Assembly (NCBI RefSeq): GCF_900445255.1
Contig: NZ_UAPU01000007.1
Location: forward strand, 292,001-356,000
DNA: 64,000 nucleotides
Direction: 5' to 3'
From: Anaerobiospirillum thomasii
GTDB taxonomy: Bacteria; Pseudomonadota; Gammaproteobacteria; Enterobacterales; Succinivibrionaceae
The notes beneath the pieces are model-generated. The model ran no database searches, had not been told where the DNA came from, and saw nothing but the letters and a program-made list of their open reading frames with translations. How positions within the stretch are numbered: position 1 is the stretch's first letter; each line of letters begins with the position of its first letter. Below are positions 37,830-47,011 of this stretch, one piece after another. The translations under genes were made by a program, and so were the position numbers.

Positions 37830-38600
37830 TTACCATTTCTTTTTATCGCCAAAGAGCTGATCAAGCTCTGAGACTTCTTCTTTTTCTGTCTCAATCTTCT
37901 TTTGAACAGTCTTCTCGCCCTTATCCTTAACCTCGCGTTCAATATCGGCTGCAATCTGTGACAGGATAGAGCTCTTCTCCATCAGCCACTCATCCTTGAT
38001 GCCTGATTTTCTTATAACATCAAGACCTTTTTCAATAAGCTGACGGCATGAACCTACCTGATGCAGACGCTTGAGCTCAAGCACAGTCTGAATCAGATTG
38101 GAAATATTAACCTTGATAACCAAAAGTGACAGGCGCTTATCCTCTTTCTGACATAAGACAGGATCAACAGGGGTGCCTGATCTGATTTCTGTATAGATAA
38201 GTTTGCGCAGACGGCGGATAGCACGCAGCTGACCTACTGCCACCACATCATTTTCAGGAGTTCTAAAGGCAATATCCTCGCGGAAGTTGGCGTTGACATC
38301 GCGTATCATCTGCTCCTGCTCAGTGATCTTCTCATTGATATGTTTTGCATGAGGATCCTCCTGCAGCTTGCGCAGTGCATTTAAAATTCTATAGCGCAGG
38401 ATCAGAACCAGAGTTTTTGAATATGGCAGCTGAGCCTGATTCATTAACAGCTCGTCTGCATCAGATATGACATTTCTTGCCCGGTTGAACATCATACGCT
38501 GATCTGCTTCCTTTCGGGACAGATAATCAGAGTACATGTTGTACATAATCAGCAAGAATGTTGCCAGAACGATAAAAATTACTGCAATAGTTATAAACAT
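37830..38600 (-). CDS. hypothetical single-span membrane protein with long helical cytoplasmic part
   Basis: 256 residues. One N-terminal membrane helix (ITIAVIFIVLATFLLIMY, about 3-20) is followed by a long, charged, probably coiled-coil domain with several heptad-like stretches (about 25-110 and 160-215) and a Lys/Glu-rich tail ending DQLFGDKKKW. I do not recognise the family. It resembles conserved gammaproteobacterial proteins of unknown function by architecture only. It converges on the Trb operon and shares its terminator, but there is no sign that it belongs to that system. It is the only gene between the operon and the fumarase gene. Confidence 0.7.
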   Translation of the reverse strand: MFITIAVIFIVLATFLLIMYNMYSDYLSRKEADQRMMFNRARNVISDADELLMNQAQLPYSKTLVLILRYRILNALRKLQEDPHAKHINEKITEQEQMIRDVNANFREDIAFRTPENDVVAVGQLRAIRRLRKLIYTEIRSGTPVDPVLCQKEDKRLSLLVIKVNISNLIQTVLELKRLHQVGSCRQLIEKGLDVIRKSGIKDEWLMEKSSILSQIAADIEREVKDKGEKTVQKKIETEKEEVSELDQLFGDKKKW

Positions 38601-39011
38601 ATCAAACTCTATACTAGGTACATATCCTTAATTGACGGTAGGATATTTAAAAACTTTAGCTCTATTTTAAACCAGCTCAAATTATCGACCTAATTTAAAA
38701 AATTGTCACCTTATGCCATTTTACAGGCACAATTTTCAAGCAGAGAGCATGTGACAGCTAAAAACTTGGCGGCGACATTCTGACATTTTTACATATAAAA
38801 AATGCTGTTTTTTTAGTATTTTAAAAGATTGTTCTTTATATAACAATATATTCAATACACTCCAAGAAAATTTTAGCGGATCTGCCCCATTGTTATGCTC
38901 TAAATTATGTGTCCTGTGGCATAAATTGATTTTTTAGCTTTTTTTTAGACATCAGACGATCTACAATCAAACTAATAATTGTTATCAATTCATTTATTTA
39001 GGAATTTGCCC
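38601..39011. other. 411-bp intergenic region upstream of fumarase
   Basis: Divergent promoter region without a gene. It holds a TTGTT/AACAA inverted repeat at 38829-38846 and an ATTGTTATCAAT stretch near 38975. These might be sites for redox or iron regulators, but I cannot match either convincingly to FNR, ArcA or Fur consensus. Confidence 0.35.
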
Positions 39012-40538
39012 ATGACCACATTAATCAAGACTAAAGACTTTATAGATTCTATTTATGAGGCTTTGCAGTTCATTTCCTACTATCATCCAAAAGATTTCCT
39101 CGATGCCATGAAAAAAGCCTATGACATTGAGCAGAACCCATCTGCAAAGGCCGCCATTGCCCAGATTTTAAAGAATTCAAAAATGTGTGCCATAGGTCAT
39201 CGTCCATTATGTCAGGATACAGGCGCTGTAACCTGCTTTGTCAAGATTGGTATGGATGTACGCTTTGAAGGCGACATGACTGTACAGGAAATGGTGGATG
39301 AGGGCACAAGACGCGCCTACTGCGATGAGCACAATCCACTGCGCAAATCAGTTTTAACCGATCCTGTAGGCAAGAGAGTCAACACCAAGGACAATGCCCC
39401 TGCTGTTGTGCATATTGAAATGATCAAGGGCGACAAGGTTGAAGTTGCCATTGCAGCCAAGGGCGGTGGCTCTGAGAACAAGACCCACTTAAAGATGTTA
39501 AATCCATCAGATTCAATTGTTGACTGGATTTTACATGAAATCCCTGCCATGGGTGCAGGCTGGTGCCCACCTGGCATCTTAGGTGTAGGCGTTGGTGGTA
39601 CTCCTGAAAAATCTGCAATTTTAGCCAAAGAGGCTTTAAATGATCCTATTGATATTCAGGATCTTATTGCTCGCGGCCCTAGCAATGCCGATGAAGAGCT
39701 GCGTTTAGAGCTTTATGAGAAGATTAACAAATTAGGTATTGGCGCTCAGGGTTTAGGCGGTCTGACCACTGTGCTTGATGTCAAGGTCAAGAGCTATCCT
39801 TGCCATGCCGTATCCAAGGCCACAACCATTATTCCAAACTGCGCCGCCACCCGTCACATCGACTTTGAGCTTGACGGTTCAGGCCCTGCCACCTTCACTC
39901 CTCCATCACTTGATGACTATCCAGAGATTGAGCTTAGTGGCTCTGACAATGTTAAGAAGGTAAATCTTGATACTCTGACCAAAGAAGAGATTGCCACCTG
40001 GAAGATGGGTGATACCCTGCTTTTAAGCGGCACCATTCTAACCGGCCGTGACGCTGCCCACAAGAGAATCTGCGATATGATTGCCAAGGGTGAGAAACTG
40101 CCTGATGGCGTTGATTTCAAGGGCAAGCTTATCTACTACGTAGGCCCTGTTCCTGCTGTAGGTGATGAGGTTGTAGGCCCTGCAGGTCCAACCACCTCAA
40201 CCCGTATGGATAAATTTGTTGAGACTATGCTTGCACAGACTGGCCTGTTTGGCATGATCGGCAAGTCAGAGCGCGGCCCTGCTGCTGTTGAGTCTATCAA
40301 GAAGCACGGTGCTGCCTATCTCATGGCTGTAGGCGGAGCTGCCTATCTTGTGTCAAAAGCCATCAAGAGCGCCAAGGTTATAGCCTTTGAGGATCTTGGC
40401 ATGGAGGCCATTCACGAGTTTAAGGTTGTCGATATGCCAGTTACTGTTGCAGTTGACGCTCAGGGCAACAATATCCACGCCGTAGGTCCTAAGGAGTGGA
40501 GCAAGAAGATTGAGGAAATCGGCTTTAAATACGTCTAA
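39012..40538 (+). CDS. class I (4Fe-4S) fumarate hydratase
   Basis: 508 residues, a FumA/FumB-type fused enzyme. The N-terminal alpha part contains RPLCQDTGAV, whose Cys is one cluster ligand, and AKGGGSENKTHLKML. The C-terminal beta part contains LLSGTILTGRDAAHKRI, YYVGPVP and GPAGPTTSTRMD. It interconverts fumarate and malate; in a succinate-producing anaerobe it would feed fumarate reductase. ATG 39012 is chosen, with AGGAA seven bases upstream; an in-frame TTG at 38979 lacks one. Codon use is strongly biased, suggesting high expression. Confidence 0.95.
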   Translation: MTTLIKTKDFIDSIYEALQFISYYHPKDFLDAMKKAYDIEQNPSAKAAIAQILKNSKMCAIGHRPLCQDTGAVTCFVKIGMDVRFEGDMTVQEMVDEGTRRAYCDEHNPLRKSVLTDPVGKRVNTKDNAPAVVHIEMIKGDKVEVAIAAKGGGSENKTHLKMLNPSDSIVDWILHEIPAMGAGWCPPGILGVGVGGTPEKSAILAKEALNDPIDIQDLIARGPSNADEELRLELYEKINKLGIGAQGLGGLTTVLDVKVKSYPCHAVSKATTIIPNCAATRHIDFELDGSGPATFTPPSLDDYPEIELSGSDNVKKVNLDTLTKEEIATWKMGDTLLLSGTILTGRDAAHKRICDMIAKGEKLPDGVDFKGKLIYYVGPVPAVGDEVVGPAGPTTSTRMDKFVETMLAQTGLFGMIGKSERGPAAVESIKKHGAAYLMAVGGAAYLVSKAIKSAKVIAFEDLGMEAIHEFKVVDMPVTVAVDAQGNNIHAVGPKEWSKKIEEIGFKYV

Positions 40539-40563
40539 ATAAAGCTTAGTTCTAATTAATCAG

Positions 40564-40591
40564 GCGCCTGCATCTGCAGGCGCTTTTTTTT
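40564..40591 (+). terminator. terminator of fumarase gene
   Basis: GC-rich 9-bp stem GCGCCTGCA / TGCAGGCGC with a tiny loop, followed by eight T. Strong intrinsic terminator. Confidence 0.93.
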
Positions 40592-40619
40592 GTTCGCTAA
40601 AAAAAGTTTTAATCAAAAC

Positions 40620-40647
40620 TTGATTTTCTATTTTTTTTGCGTAAAAT
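40620..40647 (+). promoter_or_regulatory. sigma70 promoter of tRNA-Ser
   Basis: TTGATT (40620-40625) and TAAAAT (40642-40647) with a 16-bp spacer, ending 19 bp before the tRNA. Confidence 0.65.
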
Positions 40648-40666
40648 ACACTCACTTTACAAATTT

Positions 40667-40756
40667 GGTTAGGTGTCCGAGAGGCTGAAGGAGCACGCCT
40701 GGAAAGCGTGTATACGTGAAAGCGTATCAAGGGTTCGAATCCCTTCCTAACCGCCA
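40667..40756 (+). tRNA. tRNA-Ser(GGA)
   Basis: 90 nt including encoded CCA. Acceptor stem GGTTAGG pairs with CCTAACC, discriminator G. Anticodon stem CACGC/GCGTG encloses CTGGAAA, giving anticodon GGA at 40701-40703. It has the long variable arm expected of class II serine tRNAs and T-loop GGTTCGAATCC. It stands alone behind its own promoter. Confidence 0.97.
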
Positions 40757-40881
40757 TTCACAAATTCCCCTTTTTTATAGATATCTTGGCTTTATACCAC
40801 TAAGGCTAAAGCAGATTTTATGTAATGTTTTAACACAGATATTTTAAAGAGTCCTGTTGTTTTAATCCCATATAAATTAAA

Positions 40882-40912
40882 ACTGCAGCCATCTGACTGC
40901 AGTATAATTTTA
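40882..40912 (-). terminator. probable terminator of cvrA-like gene
   Basis: ACTGCAG/CTGCAGT inverted repeat with an eight-base loop. On the minus strand it is followed by TTTTAATTT, a weak U-tract. Confidence 0.5.
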
Positions 40913-40935
40913 TATCTTAAACAAGATGCAAAGCT

Positions 40936-42657
40936 TTAGGTATAATGGTCAAGACCCACACGCTCGACGCTGTCACCTGTCATCTCAACTACTGTAAGCT
41001 TGACATTGATAAGGCCTAAGACATCGCCAACCTGCGGAAAACCGCCTATATGATAGGTCATAAACTCAGACAGATTCATAGTCTGCTCAAAGCTTGTAAT
41101 CTCAATATTGTAGGTCTTTGCAATCTCACTCATAGTCATCTTGCCGTTTAAAATGGTATCGCCCTTGTAGAGCTTTGGCGTCTTCTGATTCTGATCGCGT
41201 GAGAATACTGAGTTTAACAGCATTTCATCGGCAGGAGAGCCAATAATACTTACAATATCATCATTGACAAGCTTGGTATCACCTGTGGCCTTTAACATGT
41301 GACCATCTCTGAACACGGCTGCAATCTGTGTACGCTTTGGAAAACGTATATTGCGCAGTTTGACACCATCCAGACTCTCTCTTTTTACATTGTAGCTATA
41401 AAGCTCAAAATCATCAGAGAGCATGACACCAACCTGAGATTTATTAATAGGACTGACCGAGGCTGGGGCATAGATCTTAAAGATCTTGGCAACAGGCAAA
41501 AGTGTGGCTCCCTGCAGTGACAATGAGAAAAGCACTACAATAAAGGCCACGTTAAAGAACAGCTGCGCATCATTTGCGCCAGCCATTACAGGATAGATGG
41601 ACAGAACAATAGGCACAGAGCCACGCAGTCCCACCCATGAGATAAAGGACAGATCTTTTATTGAGTACTTCTTGAAAAATGGCTTAATGCATAAAAATAC
41701 AGCCAGAGGACGGGCCACAAAGGCCAGCACAAAGGCCACAGCCACACCAGGTACAAGATATGGCAGCATCTGATGCGGTGTCACTAACAGGCCTAACATC
41801 AAAAACAGTGTAATCTGAGCAAGCCAGGTCAAGCCTTCACCTACTGGCAGCATATAGCTCAAAGGTCTTATATTCTGATTGCCAATAAACATGCCGTAGA
41901 TAAATATGGCCAGAAAGCCTGAGCCATTGAGAGAGGCTGTAATGGCAAAGCCTACAAGACCAAGGCCTAAGGCTAATAGAGTATAAAGACCTGAGGATAA
42001 ATGAATTGAGGCTATAACAAAACGGCCGAACAGACCAAAGATCACACCTAATATAATGCCAAGACCAAACTGTGAGATAAAGAAAAGTACAATATCCACA
42101 GGGGATGTCACATCGCCTGTGACAAAGGCTAAAAGCACAGTGGTGAGCAAAATAGCCATAGGATCGTTGGTGGCTGATTCTATCTGCAGTGTCGATGAAA
42201 CCTTTTCCTTTAAATGCACACCGCCGTCACCTAGCAGTGAAAATACGGCTGCCGCATCAGTTGATCCAACAATGGCGCCAATAAGCAGCGATTCAATAAG
42301 AGACAGATCGAAAAACAGATAGGCAGCAAGGCCAGTAATACCTGAGGTTACAATAACGCCTGCCGTTGCTAAAAGCAGTGATTCTGAGGCCACCGAGCGG
42401 AACATCTTGACATTTGTGCGCAGACCGCCGTCAAGAAGAATAATGGCCAGCATCAGGTTTGAGATAAAGAAGGCCGATGAGTAGTCATTATAGATGATTT
42501 TAATAAATGGACCGTCCTCACCTGTAAGCATACCTATAGCCAGGAACAAAAGCAGTATGGGAGCGCCGAAAAATGAAGAAAGCTTGCTGGCCAGAACAGC
42601 TATAGTTAAAAGTGTACCACCTATAAAAAATACATAATTTATGTCAAAGCTTTCCAT
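40936..42657 (-). CDS. cvrA: CvrA/NhaP2-type K+(Na+)/H+ antiporter
   Basis: 573 residues. About 12-13 membrane helices of the CPA1 family occupy the first 390 residues, including the transport-site segments GAIVGSTDAAAVFSLLG and IESATNDPMAILLT. A cytoplasmic TrkA-C domain (about 400-480) and a C-terminal CorC/HlyC-like domain follow, as in CvrA/NhaP2. These proteins expel K+ and set cell volume and osmotic balance at the inner membrane. The start at 42657 is the first Met and fits the family N-terminus. It diverges from asnB. Confidence 0.9.
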   Translation of the reverse strand: MESFDINYVFFIGGTLLTIAVLASKLSSFFGAPILLLFLAIGMLTGEDGPFIKIIYNDYSSAFFISNLMLAIILLDGGLRTNVKMFRSVASESLLLATAGVIVTSGITGLAAYLFFDLSLIESLLIGAIVGSTDAAAVFSLLGDGGVHLKEKVSSTLQIESATNDPMAILLTTVLLAFVTGDVTSPVDIVLFFISQFGLGIILGVIFGLFGRFVIASIHLSSGLYTLLALGLGLVGFAITASLNGSGFLAIFIYGMFIGNQNIRPLSYMLPVGEGLTWLAQITLFLMLGLLVTPHQMLPYLVPGVAVAFVLAFVARPLAVFLCIKPFFKKYSIKDLSFISWVGLRGSVPIVLSIYPVMAGANDAQLFFNVAFIVVLFSLSLQGATLLPVAKIFKIYAPASVSPINKSQVGVMLSDDFELYSYNVKRESLDGVKLRNIRFPKRTQIAAVFRDGHMLKATGDTKLVNDDIVSIIGSPADEMLLNSVFSRDQNQKTPKLYKGDTILNGKMTMSEIAKTYNIEITSFEQTMNLSEFMTYHIGGFPQVGDVLGLINVKLTVVEMTGDSVERVGLDHYT

Positions 42658-43003
42658 GATCTGATTGCTGCCCTAATATCTATTTTTGTTGTTTAATATG
42701 CAGCTGTATATTTTAAAGTAATTTTTACTGCTAATGTTTTATTTGTTTCAAAAAGCTAGACTTATGCACGCACATGCAAAATATTCTTGAAAAGAGGCAC
42801 CTTTTGTAGCAAAAACGGGAAGATATGCGCAAAGCTTTTTCATTAGGCACTGCACTGCCTATGTGACAGCACCTGCAAGATTTTTACCAAAACGGTGCAA
42901 AGATATGATAATCTTTGCTATATTTTCACGAATGTGTTTTTATACAGTTGCAGATTAATATCTGTAAGAAAATGAGTGCAAATCTATAAATAGGAAAAAT
43001 AAA
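42658..43003. other. 346-bp divergent region between cvrA and asnB
   Basis: No gene. It contains AGGCA/TGCCT around 42845-42860 and a perfect 8-bp inverted repeat described separately. An AGGAAAA precedes the asnB ATG. Confidence 0.4.
42897..42918. promoter_or_regulatory. palindrome upstream of asnB, possible operator
   Basis: GCAAAGAT and ATCTTTGC flank a six-base spacer ATGATA, forming a perfect 8-bp inverted repeat 86 bp before the asnB start. It has no T-run, so it is more likely a protein-binding site than a terminator. The regulator is unknown. Confidence 0.45.
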
Positions 43004-44698
43004 ATGTGTTCAATATTTGGAATTCTTGAGATTAAAGAAAACCCAGAACAGTTGCGCCGCCAGGCTTTGGAAATGTCAAGACGCCAGCTGCATCGTGGTC
43101 CTGACTGGGAGGGTATTTATCAGGGCGAGCATGCCATTATCGTGCATGAGCGTCTGTCAATTGTAGATCCATCAAACGGCGCTCAACCTCTGTACAATAA
43201 TAATCGCACTCATGTACTTGCCGCTAATGGTGAGATTTACAATCACAGACAGTTAAAAGCCGAGCTCAAAGACGCCTATGAATTCTCCACAGGCTCTGAC
43301 TGTGAGGTTATTCTGCCTTTATATGCAGAATTTAAAAAGACAGGCGAGATCTTTTTAGACCGTCTTATCGGTGACTTTGCCTTTATGGTCTATGATGCTG
43401 AGGATAACAGCTATTTTATTGCCCGTGACCACATGGGTATTGTACCTTTATATGTAGGTCAGGATCATGCCGGCCGCTTCTATGTTGCCTCTGAAATGAA
43501 GGCACTGACCCCTGTGTGCGATGCCGTCAAGGAATTTCCACCAGGCTGCTATCTGTATTCAAAAGATGGCAGTGACTTTAAGACCTATTACAAGCGCGAC
43601 TGGATGGAGTATGACAATGTCAAAAACAATACTACATCTGTTGAACAGCTCAAAGAGGCTCTGATGGACAGCGTCAAGCGTCAGCTCATGTGCGACGTGC
43701 CATATGGCGTACTGCTCTCAGGCGGTCTTGATTCATCAGTTATCTCAGCTATTGCTAAGTTTTATGCCGAAGGCCGTGTTGAAGATGACGGCAAGACACA
43801 GGCCTGGTTCCCACGCCTGCACTCTTTTGCCATTGGCCTCAAGGATGCACCTGATCTGAAAAAAGCCCGTGTAGTTGCCGATTATCTTGGTACTGTACAC
43901 CATGAAATCAACTATACAGTACAAGAGGGTATAGATGCCCTGCGCGATGTTATATATCATATTGAAACCTATGATGTAACCACCATCCGCGCCTCAACCC
44001 CAATGTTCCTCATGGCCCGCTACATCAAGGCCATGGGTATCAAGATGGTACTCTCAGGCGAAGGCTCAGATGAGATCTTCGGTGGCTATCTGTATTTCCA
44101 CAAGGCTCCTGATTCAAAGGAATTCCACGAAGAGCTCGTGCGTAAACTCTCACAGCTGCACCTGTATGACTGCCTGCGCGCCAACAAGTCACTTATGGCC
44201 TGGGGCGTTGAAGGTCGTGTGCCATTCCTTGACAAGAAGTTTTTAGATGTTGCCATGCGCATCAATCCTGAGGATAAGATGTGCCCTGGCAAGACTATTG
44301 AGAAGAAGGTATTGCGTGAGGCCTTTACCGGCATGCTGCCAGATGATGTGCTCTGGCGTCAGAAAGAGCAGTTCTCTGATGGCGTAGGCTATTCATGGAT
44401 TGATGCTCTGCGCGATTATGCCGAGCAGCAGGTATCTGATGTAAAATTTGAGCAAAGAGCCGTACGCTTCCCTGTCAACACTCCTGTCACCAAGGAAGCC
44501 TATCTGTATCGCGAGATCTTTGAAGAGCTCTTTAAACTCCCATCAGCTGTAAGCACTGTACCTTATGGCAAGTCAGTAGCCTGCTCCACAGAGACAGCTA
44601 TTGCCTGGGATGAGAAGTTTAAGAACATGGCTGATCCTTCAGGCCGCGCCGTGACCGATGTGCACGATGATGCCTATGAAATGGGTCATAAGCTCTAA
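43004..44698 (+). CDS. asnB: glutamine-hydrolysing asparagine synthetase B
   Basis: 564 residues. Cys2 (MCSIFGIL) is the nucleophile of the class II glutaminase domain, which also shows RGPDWEG and AANGEIYNH. The synthetase domain has the ATP pyrophosphatase loop LSGGLDSSV at about 245 and SGEGSDEIFGGY. It makes asparagine from aspartate with ammonia from glutamine. Length and sequence match the E. coli type closely. Strong codon bias suggests high expression. It is followed by a terminator, then an unrelated gene. Confidence 0.96.
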   Translation: MCSIFGILEIKENPEQLRRQALEMSRRQLHRGPDWEGIYQGEHAIIVHERLSIVDPSNGAQPLYNNNRTHVLAANGEIYNHRQLKAELKDAYEFSTGSDCEVILPLYAEFKKTGEIFLDRLIGDFAFMVYDAEDNSYFIARDHMGIVPLYVGQDHAGRFYVASEMKALTPVCDAVKEFPPGCYLYSKDGSDFKTYYKRDWMEYDNVKNNTTSVEQLKEALMDSVKRQLMCDVPYGVLLSGGLDSSVISAIAKFYAEGRVEDDGKTQAWFPRLHSFAIGLKDAPDLKKARVVADYLGTVHHEINYTVQEGIDALRDVIYHIETYDVTTIRASTPMFLMARYIKAMGIKMVLSGEGSDEIFGGYLYFHKAPDSKEFHEELVRKLSQLHLYDCLRANKSLMAWGVEGRVPFLDKKFLDVAMRINPEDKMCPGKTIEKKVLREAFTGMLPDDVLWRQKEQFSDGVGYSWIDALRDYAEQQVSDVKFEQRAVRFPVNTPVTKEAYLYREIFEELFKLPSAVSTVPYGKSVACSTETAIAWDEKFKNMADPSGRAVTDVHDDAYEMGHKL

Positions 44699-44710
44699 AA
44701 TGATTTACTA

Positions 44711-44737
44711 AAAGGGCAGGTTAATCCTGCCTTTTTT
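44711..44737 (+). terminator. terminator of asnB
   Basis: GGCAGG/CCTGCC stem with loop TTAAT and a six-T run. Confidence 0.85.
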
Positions 44738-44764
44738 GCTTTATACACCTAAAAAACAATTCAG

Positions 44765-45751
44765 ATGTCAAAAACCGGACTGATTCGCATACCCTATTAT
44801 CCGCAGCTTAATGTACTGTGTGACAATAAGATAGGTGCCCTGTCACTTACCTTATCCGTGCTTTTATTCTGGAGCTCACGCTCTGATAGAGCCCTTTTTT
44901 CCAAAAAGGAGCATGCCTATCAGATAGCTCAGCATCTAAACCTCTGCCTTGATGAGGTCATAACAGCCTTAGATACCCTTCAAACCCTAGGTATTCTTGA
45001 TGAGAGCATTTTAACCAAGGCTCAGGTTAAAATTATGCGCAAAGGCGCTCTGGCCACCATAACTGAAAATGATCATAAAAAGACCATTGCCTTTTTAAGG
45101 GTTAATTTTATAAAGCTCTCGCAGATCCTAAACAGCTATGGCGTGCACTTTAGCCCAAGAACTCTGCGCCATGCAAGTGATGACAGCTTTGATATGTATG
45201 ATGTCATTGTCCCTGCACTGCTGCCAGAGCGTCAGACTCTTATAGGAACGCTTACAGGTGATGATTTTGAAAAAGCTGCAGAGATTATTGCCTCACTTGC
45301 CATTTACTGTGTCCAAAAGGATGATGATTTTTCCTATAAGGCCATAGCTCCAGGCTGGCATATGCTACTTAAAAAGCCATCACGCAGCTGCGATATTGTA
45401 AGACGCTGGCTTGATGGTGAGCAAAGAGCTATAGATCTTTCATTTACAGATGGAAATCTGTTTTTAATAGATGGCATGGCAACAGGAGCAAACGAGCATT
45501 TTATAAGACATTATAAAAAAGGCTCTGAGAGTAAAATTTTAGGCTGTGCCTGTCTTTTAGCCCTGTCGGCAAGCTTTGATTATCTTCAGGTATGCACAGA
45601 TATTGATGATGAGCTTATTGTCAAAGCCTGCAGCTATCTATACAGCGCCACTGATATCAAAGCTAAATTTGATATGAGCTTTTTTAACTACAGAGAGCTT
45701 GACGGACATGATGTGGCAAAGCTTAAAACCATGCTTGCAGATGTATTTTAG
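44765..45751 (+). CDS. uncharacterised protein with possible N-terminal winged helix
   Basis: 328 residues, soluble. Residues about 20-80 (GALSLTLSVLLFWSSRSDRALFSKKEHAYQ broken by EVITALDTLQTLGILDE) look like a winged-helix DNA-binding fold of the kind seen in replication-initiation or DnaD/DnaT-like proteins. This is by pattern only. The rest is helical without a recognised motif. It starts 28 bp after the asnB terminator and is followed 17 bp later by the ferrochelatase gene, so they are probably co-transcribed. No function is proposed. Confidence 0.55.
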   Translation: MSKTGLIRIPYYPQLNVLCDNKIGALSLTLSVLLFWSSRSDRALFSKKEHAYQIAQHLNLCLDEVITALDTLQTLGILDESILTKAQVKIMRKGALATITENDHKKTIAFLRVNFIKLSQILNSYGVHFSPRTLRHASDDSFDMYDVIVPALLPERQTLIGTLTGDDFEKAAEIIASLAIYCVQKDDDFSYKAIAPGWHMLLKKPSRSCDIVRRWLDGEQRAIDLSFTDGNLFLIDGMATGANEHFIRHYKKGSESKILGCACLLALSASFDYLQVCTDIDDELIVKACSYLYSATDIKAKFDMSFFNYRELDGHDVAKLKTMLADVF

Positions 45752-45767
45752 TCTTTAGTGTCAGATT

Positions 45768-46736
45768 ATGAAAAAAGCGGTTGTTCTTATCAATACAGGC
45801 TCTATATACGCAGCAGACAGATCTGAGTATCTTGCCTTTATGCGCCGCTTTTTATCGGATATCAATGTAGTCAAGCTGCCTTTGTGGCTAAAACCACTGC
45901 TCTTTAGACTTATTCTGCCTCTGCGCTCTTCTCGTATCCTGTCACACTATAAAAGTATATTTACCGATAAGGGCAATCCTTATTTTATCTATACACAAAA
46001 TCTTGTAGATACACTTAATAAAGCCACTGATGATTGTGATTTTTATCAGGCACAAAGCTATAGCAGACCTTTTTTAAAAGATGTGCTTGTTGCTTTAAAG
46101 GCTAAAGGCTACAGCGCTGATGATATTATCTTTATACCTTTATATCCTCAGTACTGCAGAGCCACCACACAGGCCGCCATGTCTTTGATTAAAAAGACTC
46201 TAAGAGAAGTTTTTGTAAATATATCAGAGCCTTACAATTTTCACTCCATTAAATCCTACTGTTTTGATAATGCCTATATCAAGGCCCTTGCTGCATCTTT
46301 TAAGGATCACAGCCTTGGAGATCATATTATCTTTACCTATCACTCTATGCTAAAGGAGTCTATTGCCTCAGGGGACAGCTATCAAAAAGAGTGTGAATAT
46401 ACTACACAGTCAGTGTGCAAAGCTCTTATGCTCAATCCTGATAAGATAAGTCATACCTATCAGTCACCAGCAGGTTTAAGGCAGGCCTGGCTTGGCCCTT
46501 TTTTAGATGAGAGACTAATTGAACTTGCCAAAGATGGCATTAAACATGTAACTGTAATTGCTCCCACCTTCAGCATTGACTGTCTTGAGACTTTATATGA
46601 GATAAAGATTGAAAATCAAAAACGCTTTATTGAACATGGCGGGGATAGGCTTGAGTATATTGCTGCCTTAAATGACAGCAATGATCACGCAGATTTGATT
46701 TTACATCTGCTGCAAAAGTACACAGAGCAGATGTAA
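45768..46736 (+). CDS. hemH: ferrochelatase
   Basis: 322 residues. The protein opens with AVVLINTGS (family LLxNLG), followed by PLRSSRILSHYKSIF. The active-site His is in FTYHSM (about 188), where most bacterial enzymes read FSxHG. The second active-site block is APTFSIDCLETLYEI (about 271), holding the conserved Glu. HemH inserts ferrous iron into protoporphyrin or coproporphyrin in the last step of heme synthesis. It is somewhat diverged but keeps the key residues. No other heme genes are nearby. Immediately downstream begins a foreign, rearranged region. Confidence 0.85.
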   Translation: MKKAVVLINTGSIYAADRSEYLAFMRRFLSDINVVKLPLWLKPLLFRLILPLRSSRILSHYKSIFTDKGNPYFIYTQNLVDTLNKATDDCDFYQAQSYSRPFLKDVLVALKAKGYSADDIIFIPLYPQYCRATTQAAMSLIKKTLREVFVNISEPYNFHSIKSYCFDNAYIKALAASFKDHSLGDHIIFTYHSMLKESIASGDSYQKECEYTTQSVCKALMLNPDKISHTYQSPAGLRQAWLGPFLDERLIELAKDGIKHVTVIAPTFSIDCLETLYEIKIENQKRFIEHGGDRLEYIAALNDSNDHADLILHLLQKYTEQM

Positions 46737-46740
46737 GGTT

Positions 46741-46890
46741 TTAAAAATCCAGATTTGACATCATACGGCGTGGAATTAACATACCCTTTTTAAAATAGCC
46801 AACACCCAGGAAGCGGCCGTTGCAGCGTATCTGCACATTCTCCTCCTCTTTTGCTATAAGAGCCTTCCTGCGTTTAGCACTTAAGTAATA
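46741..46890 (-). pseudogene. C-terminal fragment resembling TruB (tRNA pseudouridine 55 synthase)
   Basis: On the minus strand a frame ending at TAA 46743-46741 reads RCNGRFLGVG, then KKGMLIPRRMMSNLDF. This resembles the PUA-like C-terminus of TruB (FlGxG...L.PrRl). The rest of a truB gene (about 250 residues) is absent upstream. The reading frame runs into the flank of an IS1634-type element with no start codon or ribosome site. It is best read as a 3' gene fragment left by an insertion or rearrangement. The breakpoint is probably about 46880-46905. The family match is by eye on about 35 residues only. Confidence 0.45.
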
Positions 46891-46904
46891 TAAAAAATGT
46901 CTCC

Positions 46905-46927
46905 AGGCCCGAATGGGCCTTTTTTTG
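46905..46927 (+). terminator. terminator-like hairpin before IS1634-type element
   Basis: AGGCCC/GGGCCT with loop GAAT followed by seven T. It could end the hemH transcript or protect the insertion element from outside transcription. Confidence 0.75.
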
Positions 46928-47011
46928 CGCCAAATTATATTTTTTTATCTACAACGCACCCCACATACCCTAAATATGATATAATAAGAACATAAAACGG
47001 CGGGGGTGCTT

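Noticed and set aside
38829-38846. TTGTT/AACAA repeat upstream of fumarase as an FNR or ArcA site
   Set aside because: Does not fit the TTGAT-N4-ATCAA pattern or an ArcA direct repeat well enough.
40560-40757. Minus-strand open frame over tRNA-Ser and the fumarase terminator
   Set aside because: Antisense to a convincing tRNA gene and terminator.
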